Origin: Multivorans sp965116445
Lineage (GTDB): Bacteria; Acidobacteriota; Thermoanaerobaculia; Multivoradales; Multivoraceae
Length of the DNA: 64,000 nucleotides
Reading direction: 5' to 3'
Assembly: GCA_965116445.1 (NCBI GenBank)
Contig: OZ220688.1
Coordinates: forward strand, 806,001-870,000
Positions 42,776-49,839 of the stretch are shown one piece after another (the stretch's first letter is position 1; the number at the start of each line of letters is the position of its first letter). The notes beneath the pieces were generated by a model. The model saw only the letters and a list, made by a program, of their open reading frames with translations. It had not been told where the DNA came from and did no database searches. Both the position numbers and the translations under genes were made by a program.

Positions 42776-43317
42776 GTCGGAAGCGGAGAAGGCGCCGCCG
42801 TCGACCGAAGGCGGAAGCGCGCTACATCGTCGCTCCGGGAAGCGAGCCGATCCCGGCGCCCGCTTCGTTGGCGGGGGTCGAACCGGACGCGAGTTCGGAG
42901 GAGTTGTTCTGGTTCGTGATCCGGCGCGCCGTCGGTCGACTTCTCTGCGTTCCCATGACCCCCGCCGAAGTGGCGGTCGCACTCGGGATCGCCCGGGCCG
43001 ACGCGAGGATGTGGCTGGCTCGGCTCGAAAGCGAGGGTACGTTGATCCGGACCGGGAGCAAGCGGCGGTCGTTCCTTGCCCGACAGACGGATCTCTTTGC
43101 CGGAGCAGCGCCGGAGAGGCGGTTGGACGCCCCCGCGACGCGGGCCTTGGCGGATCGGATACATGCGGCGTTCCGCTTCCTGACGAATGAACTGGCCTGG
43201 AATCCGGTGGGGCCGCCTGAGGTGGCGGCGGAACTCGGCGTCACGAAACGCTATGCCGGGCAGCGGCTGCGGCTCCTGGTCAAGGAAGGCTGGTTGACGT
43301 CCGCAAGGGGGCTTTGA
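42772..43317 (+). CDS. Winged-helix remnant, perhaps the C-terminus of the DprA-like gene
   Basis: The frame is open from 42721, with TTG 42772 as the first sensible start. It encodes an arginine-rich segment (SRKRRRRRRRPK), then a winged-helix-like unit (TPAEVAVALGIARADARMWL...LESEGTLIR) and SFLARQTDLF. A second, similar unit follows (GPPEVAAELGVTKRYAGQRL...VKEGWLT). The ARQ-x-LF pattern resembles the tails of DprA-like proteins in RecQ/DprA cassettes. I infer it is either the orphaned tail of the decayed gene or a small DNA-binding protein of its own. Confidence 0.45.
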   Translation: MSRKRRRRRRRPKAEARYIVAPGSEPIPAPASLAGVEPDASSEELFWFVIRRAVGRLLCVPMTPAEVAVALGIARADARMWLARLESEGTLIRTGSKRRSFLARQTDLFAGAAPERRLDAPATRALADRIHAAFRFLTNELAWNPVGPPEVAAELGVTKRYAGQRLRLLVKEGWLTSARGL

Positions 43318-43421
43318 TGGCCAGGCCTGAGTCTTGAGAGCCGCGGAAGCGGGCCTTGACGCTGCACCTCCGATCGGTCGGAAGCGGCTCCGCTCGGCGC
43401 TCGACGGGCGTCCGGAGAACG

Positions 43422-44999
43422 CTACTCCCCGCCGACCCGCTCCAGGTATACCGCCTCCAGCAGGTCCAGCCTGTCCTTGATCACGCCCGGCACTGCCCTC
43501 GGCTCCGGGGCGTCGAGCACCATCCAGGTGTCGCTCTCCGCGTCGTACTCGGGCCACTCCGGGGCCCCGTCGCCGTTCGGGTCGCCGGTGGCGGCGAAGC
43601 GGGTCCAGTAGCCGGCCATCGCGTCGCCGAGCGCGGCGCCGTCGTCGCCGCCGTAGCGCTCGGGCTCCGGGTGGTGGGTGTCGCCGAAGGCGTACGCGAC
43701 CTCGGAACCGTGGGGGGCGCCGGGGAACCTCTCTCGCTGCGCCTCGGGGACGTACTGGAAGTAGTAGGTGCGGGCCGGCGAGGAGACGGTCTTCATCTGC
43801 TCCGCGAGGTAGCGGGCCGAGATCACGTAGCGCTGGTCGCCGAACGAGGTGGCCGCGGCGACGCGCTGGGCGTCCTCGTCTGGCTCGCCGTCCGCGCCGT
43901 AGAGGCCGCGGGCCTGCGGCTCGCGCTCGCCGAAGGTGGCGAAGTAGTCGTCGGGCGCCATCTGGAAGGCGCGGAAGATCGTCCCCTCGAAGCTGTTGCC
44001 GCCGGTGATGTAGGGCACGTCGTGCTGTTCGCCGCGGGCGAAGACGATGCCGGGCTCGTCGGGGAGCACGGTTCCGGTAATCGGTACCCAGAAGCCGGTG
44101 CCGAGCGCGGAGAGGTCTTCGAACGCCAGTGCCCGGAGATCGTCGGCGGAGGGCTCGTCGCCGAGGTCGAGGCCGGCTTCGGCGATCACTGCCGCGCCTT
44201 GATCGCGGGCCGAGGGCAGACCCCAACGCGCCTCGCTGAGATGGGGCAGCCTCCAAGTGCCGTAGCCGCTCTCCGAGATCGCGCGGTGGAACAGGCCGGC
44301 GCTCTCGGGCGTGCTCATCAGGGTGTTCACGGCCATGCCGCCGGCGGAAACCCCGAAGATCGTCACTCGGTCCGGATCGCCGCCGAAGGCTGTGGCGTTG
44401 CGCTGCACCCATTCGAGGGCGGCGATCATGTCGAGTATGCCGTGGCTGCCCTCGGGCTCGCCGGAGACCGCGGCCTCGGCGGCCAGCGCGGGGTGGGCGA
44501 AGAAGCCGAGAGCCCCCAGGCGGTACTGGATGCTGACCACGACCACGCCGCGGCGCGCCAGGCCGGCGCCGCGGCCGGTGTCGGGGGCCTCACCGAGCCG
44601 GCCGTTGCCGGCCCGAAAGCCGCCGCCGTGGATCCAGACCATGACCGGTAGCGGCTCACTGCCGGCGCGGTCGATCGGGGTCCAGACGTTCAGGTACAGG
44701 CAGTCCTCGCTCTGGGGGAGCTGGGCGCGGCCCTGCGGGCAGATGGGGCGGTACTCGTTTGCCAGGAGGGGTTCCTCCCAGGAGCCGGCGGGTCGGGGCA
44801 AACGCCATCGCAGGTTGCCCTGTGGGGGTTCGGCGAAGGGGATGCCGAGGAATGCGGCGATGTCGTCGCTGCCTTCCGGAGCGAAGCCCTGGACGGGTCC
44901 GGCGTCGGTTTCGACCAGGAAGGGATCGGGCGGCTCTGCGGCGCAGGCGAGGAGGAGGGAGAGGAAGAGGCCGAGAGCGATGGGCTGTGCGTGCTTCAT
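43422..44999 (-). CDS. Type-B carboxylesterase lipoprotein
   Basis: 525 residues with a lipoprotein signal (FLSLLLACAAEP). The type-B carboxylesterase signature EDCLYLNVWTP is followed by the oxyanion loop WIHGGGF and the nucleophile elbow FGVSAGGMAVN. A glutamate lies in GGNSFEGTIF, and the base histidine is probably in GAPHGSEVAYAF. It hydrolyses esters, probably at the outer membrane or in the periplasm; the substrate is unknown. ATG 44999 starts the lipoprotein signal. The frame stays open to 45368 through the palindromic repeat, which is not taken as coding here. Confidence 0.9.
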   Translation of the reverse strand: MKHAQPIALGLFLSLLLACAAEPPDPFLVETDAGPVQGFAPEGSDDIAAFLGIPFAEPPQGNLRWRLPRPAGSWEEPLLANEYRPICPQGRAQLPQSEDCLYLNVWTPIDRAGSEPLPVMVWIHGGGFRAGNGRLGEAPDTGRGAGLARRGVVVVSIQYRLGALGFFAHPALAAEAAVSGEPEGSHGILDMIAALEWVQRNATAFGGDPDRVTIFGVSAGGMAVNTLMSTPESAGLFHRAISESGYGTWRLPHLSEARWGLPSARDQGAAVIAEAGLDLGDEPSADDLRALAFEDLSALGTGFWVPITGTVLPDEPGIVFARGEQHDVPYITGGNSFEGTIFRAFQMAPDDYFATFGEREPQARGLYGADGEPDEDAQRVAAATSFGDQRYVISARYLAEQMKTVSSPARTYYFQYVPEAQRERFPGAPHGSEVAYAFGDTHHPEPERYGGDDGAALGDAMAGYWTRFAATGDPNGDGAPEWPEYDAESDTWMVLDAPEPRAVPGVIKDRLDLLEAVYLERVGGE

Positions 45000-45034
45000 G
45001 TTGGCGATCCTAGCCGTCGGCTCGCGTTCGCCTC

Positions 45035-45152
45035 TTCGCGGCTTGCGCCTGATGCCGGCGGGAACCCGGGTGGCGCGATCCGCGCCACCCGTGAACCAGT
45101 CCGTGCGCCCGTCAGCGGGCGCGCGGATGGCACGCCGGCGCACCCAGTGGGG
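45035..45152 (+). repeat. Dispersed palindromic repeat, copy B
   Basis: Blocks in order: GATGCCGGCGGGAACCCGGG, TGGCGCGATCCGCGCCACCC, CCGTGCGCCCGTCAGCGGGC and GGATGGCACGCCGGCGCACCC. The GGCGCG/CGCGCC and GTGCGCCC/GGGCGCGC arms form internal stems. It fills the gap between the M20 peptidase gene (downstream end) and the carboxylesterase start, both on the minus strand. Confidence 0.8.
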
Positions 45153-45153
45153 T

Positions 45154-46599
45154 TCAGTCCTGGCCGCCGGCGGTCGGAGTGACGCCGCCGGCCGCAGGCT
45201 GCCGGCGGTCGGACTCGACCGCGATCGTTTGCAGCAGGTCGAGCATCGTCTGCCACCCGCGCTCGACGTTCTGGACCGAGATCCGCTCGTTGTTGCCGTG
45301 AACTCCGCCCTGGTCGGAGCTCGGGATGATGGCGGGCGAGAATCCGTAGGCGACGATCCCGAGATCACGAAAGAAGTGGCTGTCCGTGAAGCCGGCTGTG
45401 ACGGCGGGCATGAGCGTCGAACCCGGGTACCGCCGCGCGGTGACGTTCTCGAGTGCCCGGTACAGCTCCGTGTCGGTCGAGGAAACCGCCGGCGTGAAGG
45501 AGATCAGGACCTCGATCGAGATGGAAGGCTGGTTGAGGGCGGACCTCAGGTCGCGGATGAAGAGGCGCGGGCTCTGATCCGGCAGCAGGCGGCAGTCGAG
45601 TTCGGCGGTGGCGGCGGGGGCCACGACGTTGATCTTGCTCGACGCCTTGAGCCGGGTGACCGCGCAGGTGTTCCTGGTCAGGGCGTGGAGCATCGGATTC
45701 GTCCGGTGCAGGGCGGCGAGGCGTTCCGGCTCCGCGATCAGTCGCTCGGGATCGGCGAGGTCCGCCGCTCCTGCCTCGAGGTCGGCCAGGTTGCGGAAGA
45801 AGTCGCCCACCGCGGGCACGATCCGCGGCGCGAAGGGGTTCTGACGCAGGCGCTCCAGCGCCTCGACCAGGTCGGTGACCGCGCTTCGAGTCGTTGGGCT
45901 CGAGCCGTGACCGGCGGGGCCCACCGCGTTGAGTCTCAGCCAGAGCGGCACCTTCTGCGTCACCTCGACGCTGAACACGACGCGGTTGCCGAGGATCCGG
46001 CCGCTGCCGCCCTCGTTCAGGAGCAGACCGACGCCTTCGAGCAGGTCCGGCCGGTGGCGGACAAGCCAGCCGGCGCCCAGGAGACCGCCGGCCTCCTCGT
46101 CTGCCGTGGCGAGGAAGATGACGTCGCGACTCAAGGGCTTGCCGGAACGGGCCAGGGCCAGGAACGCCTCCAGGTGCATGATGCCCAGACCCTTCGTGTC
46201 GAGAGCGCCGCGACCGTTCAGGTAACCGTTCTCGTAGGTCCCGGATAGCGGATCGTGCTTCCAGAATCGCGGGTCGGCGGGCACGACGTCGATGTGGTGG
46301 AGGAGGATGATGCCTGGTGCCTGACCCCCTTCCAGGCGCGCCCAGATGCTGCCGCGGCCGGGCTCCGGCTCCACGGTTTCGTAGGGGATCCCCTCGCTCT
46401 CGAAGATGGCGGCGAAGAAGGCGACCGCCTCGCTCTCGTTGCCGGGCGGGTTTGTCGTGTCGATCCGCAGGTACTCCTGCAGGCGGGCCGACGCCAGTGG
46501 CAGAGCGGGATCGTCAGCCTGGCCCGCTACGGGCGCACCGGCGGGGCCCATGGCCGCGAGGGCTGCCATGGCCAGCGCGATCGTGGCCGGCTTGAGCAT
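45154..46599 (-). CDS. Secreted M20-family metallopeptidase
   Basis: 481 residues with a signal peptide (ALAMAALAAMGPAGAPVAGQ). Dinuclear-zinc M20 motifs are LLHHIDVVPAD, NGRGALDTKG, FLATADEEAGG and a C-terminal GGVHGNNERI. A dimerisation domain sits between, with LRLNAVGPAGHGSSP. Such enzymes cleave dipeptides, carboxypeptidase substrates or N-acyl amino acids. ATG 46599 opens the signal peptide; another in-frame ATG at 46659 would add 20 residues. The open frame to 48603 is the antisense shadow of the PQQ dehydrogenase. Confidence 0.9.
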   Translation of the reverse strand: MLKPATIALAMAALAAMGPAGAPVAGQADDPALPLASARLQEYLRIDTTNPPGNESEAVAFFAAIFESEGIPYETVEPEPGRGSIWARLEGGQAPGIILLHHIDVVPADPRFWKHDPLSGTYENGYLNGRGALDTKGLGIMHLEAFLALARSGKPLSRDVIFLATADEEAGGLLGAGWLVRHRPDLLEGVGLLLNEGGSGRILGNRVVFSVEVTQKVPLWLRLNAVGPAGHGSSPTTRSAVTDLVEALERLRQNPFAPRIVPAVGDFFRNLADLEAGAADLADPERLIAEPERLAALHRTNPMLHALTRNTCAVTRLKASSKINVVAPAATAELDCRLLPDQSPRLFIRDLRSALNQPSISIEVLISFTPAVSSTDTELYRALENVTARRYPGSTLMPAVTAGFTDSHFFRDLGIVAYGFSPAIIPSSDQGGVHGNNERISVQNVERGWQTMLDLLQTIAVESDRRQPAAGGVTPTAGGQD

Positions 46600-46691
46600 G
46601 CTTGGTTGTCGGAGTCGGGTGGGAATGCGGATCGCGTTCGTAAAGAGACGGGCAAGCATACAAGTATGATCGCGCGGCCGCGCACCCATCC

Positions 46692-46698
46692 AAGGAGA
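46692..46698 (+). promoter_or_regulatory. Shine-Dalgarno AAGGAGA choosing a TTG start at 46705
   Basis: AAGGAGA ends 6 nt before TTG 46705, which opens the signal peptide of the PQQ dehydrogenase. This argues for the rare start over the in-frame ATG at 46666, which lacks a ribosome site. Confidence 0.75.
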
Positions 46699-46704
46699 GC
46701 CGCG

Positions 46705-48852
46705 TTGAACAGACACGTATTGACCAGAGCACGACGAACCCTCGCCCCGTCGATCGTCCTTACCGCGCTGCTGCTGGCGGTGCCCACGGCCCGGGCCCAG
46801 CACGGCGTCGGCGCCGGCGACTGGCCGTCCTACGGCGGCGACTACGGCAGCACGAAGTACACCGCGCTCGACCAGATCGACCGGGACAATGTCGCCGACC
46901 TGGAGGTGGCCTGGCGCTGGGAGTCGCCCGACAACGCGGAGACGGCCGGGCGGAGCCGGATGCTCATGCCGGGCGGCTACAAGGTGACCCCGCTCATGAA
47001 GGGCGGCGTGCTCTACGTGGCGACCTCTTTTGGCCAGGTAGCCGCGATCGACGGCGAGACCGGCGAGCAGAAGTGGGTCTTCGACACGGAAGACTGGCGC
47101 ACAAGCCGGCCTACGAACCTCGGCTACAACCACCGCGGCGTCGGCTACTGGACGGACGGCGAGCAGGCTCGAATCCTGATGCCGACGAACCAGGCGTACC
47201 TGTGGGCGATCGACGCCCATACCGGCGAGCCGGTCGGCGACTTCGGCGCGGAAGGCAAGGTCGATCTGACGGAGGGCCTCGGACGGCAGGTGCAGCGCCG
47301 GATCTACTCCGTCATCTCGGCGCCGATGATCATCGGCGACACGGTGGTTGTCGGTTCCTCGATCTTCGACGGCCCGACCCGCAAGGAGATGCCGCCCGGT
47401 CACGTACGCGGCTTCGACGTGCGCACGGGCGAGCAGAAGTGGATCTTCCACACGATCCCGCAGGGCGACGAGCCGGGCGTCGAAACCTGGGAGAACGACT
47501 CCTGGACCTACAGCGGCAACACGAACGTCTGGACCGTGATGAGCGGCGACCCGGAGCTGGGCTACGTCTACCTGCCGATCGGCACGCCGACGAACGACTG
47601 GTACGGCGGCCACCGCCTGGGCGACAACCTCTACGCCGAGAGCTTGGTCTGCCTCGACGCGGACACGGGCGAGAAGGTCTGGCACTTCCAGTTCGTGCAC
47701 CACGGGCTCTGGGACTACGACGTGCCGGCGGCGCCGAACCTGGTCGACATCACGGTCGACGGCAAACAGATCAAGGCGGTCGCCCAGATCACGAAGCAGG
47801 GCTTCATCTACGTCTTCGACCGCGAAACCGGGGAGGAGGTCTGGCCGATCGAAGAGCGGGAGGTGCCGCAGACCGACGTGCCGGGCGAGCGCACCTCGCC
47901 GACCCAGCCGTTCCCGACGAAGCCCGCGCCCTACGAGCACCAGGGCTTCGAGAGCGACGACATGCTGATCTCGTTCACGCCCGAACTCCACGAGGCGGCG
48001 AAGAAGATCCGCGACCAGTGGGTTGCCGGACCGCTGTTCATGCCGCCTTCGCTGCAAGGCACCCTGCTCCTGCCGGGCTGGGGCGGAGGCGCGAACTGGT
48101 TCGGCGCCGCGGTCGACCCCGAGACCTCGACGATCTACATCCCGTCCTACACGATGCCGATGGTCGTCAAACTGGTCGAACCGGACGGCGCGCGTTCGAA
48201 CTTCCGCTATGTGCGCGGTACGAGCGGGATCGAGAGCTTCTTCCTGCCGGGTCCGATGGGCCTGCCGCTCACCCGACCGCCGTACGGCCGGATCACGGCG
48301 ATCGATCTCAACACGGGCGAGCACGCCTGGATGACGCCCCTCGGCGACGGACCGCGGGCCCAGATCGAGCGAATCACCGGCGAAGATCCCGGGCCACTCG
48401 GTGCGGCGCCTTCGGCGGGACCTCTGCTGACGAAGACCCTGCTGTTCCAGGCCCAGGGCGGCGGCGCGGCTTTGACCGGCGCGCCTGGCGGCGGGGATTC
48501 CGTTCTGCGTGCGCACGACAAGAGGACGGGCGACGTGATCCACGAGATCGTGCTGGACGCGGCGCCGAACGGGACGCCGATGTCGTACGCAGTCGGCGGG
48601 CACCAGTACATCGCGCTAGCGGTCGGTGGCGAGGCCGACGCGGGAATCGTCGCCCTGGCGCTGCCGAGGGCTGCTGCGAAGGAGGTTGGCGCGGCGGACG
48701 CTCCAGAAGCCGGCGCTTCGCGCCGGATGCCGGCGGGAACCCGGGTGGCGCGACCCGCGCCACCCGCGACCCGTTCCGTGCGCCCGTCAGCCGGGCGCAC
48801 GGACGACACGCCGGCGCACCCAGTTCCTGCCGCGCAGGCTCCTGGCCGATGA
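46705..48852 (+). CDS. PQQ-dependent dehydrogenase, exported beta-propeller quinoprotein
   Basis: 715 residues with a signal peptide (IVLTALLLAVPTARAQ) and an eight-bladed propeller marked by repeats such as GEQKWVFDTED, GEQKWIFHTIP, GEKVWHFQFVHH and GEEVWPIEER. WPSYGGDYGSTKYTALDQI is the usual opening of membrane-bound or soluble glucose/alcohol-type PQQ enzymes. The haem domain of quinohaemoproteins is absent. Substrate unknown. The last 45 or so residues (from GASRRMPAGTRVARP) are encoded by palindromic repeat copy C and are not family-like. The stop overlaps the next gene start (ATGA). Confidence 0.88.
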   Translation: MNRHVLTRARRTLAPSIVLTALLLAVPTARAQHGVGAGDWPSYGGDYGSTKYTALDQIDRDNVADLEVAWRWESPDNAETAGRSRMLMPGGYKVTPLMKGGVLYVATSFGQVAAIDGETGEQKWVFDTEDWRTSRPTNLGYNHRGVGYWTDGEQARILMPTNQAYLWAIDAHTGEPVGDFGAEGKVDLTEGLGRQVQRRIYSVISAPMIIGDTVVVGSSIFDGPTRKEMPPGHVRGFDVRTGEQKWIFHTIPQGDEPGVETWENDSWTYSGNTNVWTVMSGDPELGYVYLPIGTPTNDWYGGHRLGDNLYAESLVCLDADTGEKVWHFQFVHHGLWDYDVPAAPNLVDITVDGKQIKAVAQITKQGFIYVFDRETGEEVWPIEEREVPQTDVPGERTSPTQPFPTKPAPYEHQGFESDDMLISFTPELHEAAKKIRDQWVAGPLFMPPSLQGTLLLPGWGGGANWFGAAVDPETSTIYIPSYTMPMVVKLVEPDGARSNFRYVRGTSGIESFFLPGPMGLPLTRPPYGRITAIDLNTGEHAWMTPLGDGPRAQIERITGEDPGPLGAAPSAGPLLTKTLLFQAQGGGAALTGAPGGGDSVLRAHDKRTGDVIHEIVLDAAPNGTPMSYAVGGHQYIALAVGGEADAGIVALALPRAAAKEVGAADAPEAGASRRMPAGTRVARPAPPATRSVRPSAGRTDDTPAHPVPAAQAPGR
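48706..48843 (+). repeat. Dispersed palindromic repeat, copy C, inside a gene end
   Basis: It has the same block order as copy B and, like copy D, extends on the right with CAGTTCCTGC...GCGCAGGCTCC. It is read in frame as the C-terminal tail of the PQQ dehydrogenase and ends 5 nt before the start of the FAH-family gene, so it also supplies that gene's ribosome-binding region. Confidence 0.82.
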
Positions 48853-49709
48853 AGTTCCTCTCCCTGCTGCGCGACGGCCGGTCCGCGATCGGTGTGCTCG
48901 CCGATGACGAAACGGTCGCTGACCTGAGCGTTGCCGCGCCCGAACTGCCGCGCGGCATGTGCCGGTTCCTGGCCGCCGGCGAGGAGGCGATGGAGGCGGC
49001 GCGCCGCGCCGTCGACTCCGGTGCCGGCCGTGTGCCCCTGGCGGATCAGACGCTGCTGGCCCCCGTGCCGCGGCCGCGGAAGTTCCTGGCGATCGGCCTG
49101 AACTACGCCGACCACGCGGCGGAGACCGGCCAGACGCCGCCGTCTTTCCCGACGGTCTTCAACAAGCAGGTCACCTGCATCAACCGTCCGGGAGGCGACA
49201 TTCACATCCCGCGGGCATCGACCGCGGTCGACTACGAGGGTGAGTTCGCCTTCGTCATCGGTCGCCGTTGCCGCGGCGTCGCTGCCGCCGACGCCGCCTC
49301 CGTGATCGCGGGTTACACGATCGTCAACGACGTGTCCGTCCGCGACTGGCAGCGTCGTTCGCCGACGATGATCCTCGGCAAGGGCTGGGACACCCACGGG
49401 CCGATGGGTCCGTACCTCGTTACGGCCGACGAGGTCGACGACCCGAACGCGCTTGGGATCCGCACCTGGGTCAACGGTGAACTGCGACAGGACTCGAACA
49501 CGAGCGAGCTGGTCTTCGACTGTCCGACGCTGGTCGAGACGATCTCGACGATGTGCACGCTCGAACCCGGCGACGTGGTGACCACCGGCACGCCCGCCGG
49601 CGTCGGTATGGGCTACAAGCCGCCGAAGTTCCTGGTTCCCGGCGACGTGGTGCGGATCGAGATCGAGGGTTTGGGCGTGCTGGAGAACCCGGTCGTCGCG
49701 GAGCCCTAG
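48849..49709 (+). CDS. Fumarylacetoacetate hydrolase (FAH) family enzyme
   Basis: 286 residues. The N-terminal 70-residue domain is followed by the FAH core with FLAIGLNYADHAAETG, DYEGEFAFVIGRR, NDVSVRDWQRR and VTTGTPAGVGMG. The metal ligands are expected in the EGE and D residues of these motifs. The family contains acylpyruvases, fumarylpyruvate hydrolases and 2-oxo-hepta-3-ene-dioate hydratases; the member here cannot be fixed. ATG overlaps the PQQ dehydrogenase stop (ATGA), so the two may act in one catabolic route, for example oxidation and then cleavage of an aromatic or sugar acid. Confidence 0.88.
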   Translation: MKFLSLLRDGRSAIGVLADDETVADLSVAAPELPRGMCRFLAAGEEAMEAARRAVDSGAGRVPLADQTLLAPVPRPRKFLAIGLNYADHAAETGQTPPSFPTVFNKQVTCINRPGGDIHIPRASTAVDYEGEFAFVIGRRCRGVAAADAASVIAGYTIVNDVSVRDWQRRSPTMILGKGWDTHGPMGPYLVTADEVDDPNALGIRTWVNGELRQDSNTSELVFDCPTLVETISTMCTLEPGDVVTTGTPAGVGMGYKPPKFLVPGDVVRIEIEGLGVLENPVVAEP

Positions 49710-49792
49710 GCGGCTGACCCGCAGGGAGCTGGCCGCCGACTGGGTGCGCCGGCGTCCCCGCCGGCTGCCGCCGTAGGCGGCCATTAGTACGC

Positions 49793-49819
49793 GCCGGCCG
49801 CAAGGCCGGCTCCGTTTTG
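49793..49819. terminator. Hairpin with short T-run between convergent genes
   Basis: GCCGGCC-GCAA-GGCCGGC followed by TCCGTTTTGG lies between the FAH gene and the end of the convergent VWA gene. Two more hairpins (GCCGGCG/GCCGGC and GCCGCC/GGCGGC) precede it from 49745. A bidirectional terminator is plausible. Confidence 0.5.
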
Positions 49820-49839
49820 GGCGGCCAGTTCCGTGCGGG

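Noticed and set aside
45000..45368. N-terminal extension of the carboxylesterase through repeat copy B
   Set aside because: The lipoprotein signal starts cleanly at 44999. Unlike copies C and D, no start/stop coupling supports translation through this repeat.
46600..48603. N-terminal extension of the M20 peptidase to 1149 residues
   Set aside because: The extra part is the antisense of the PQQ dehydrogenase. A normal signal peptide starts at 46599.
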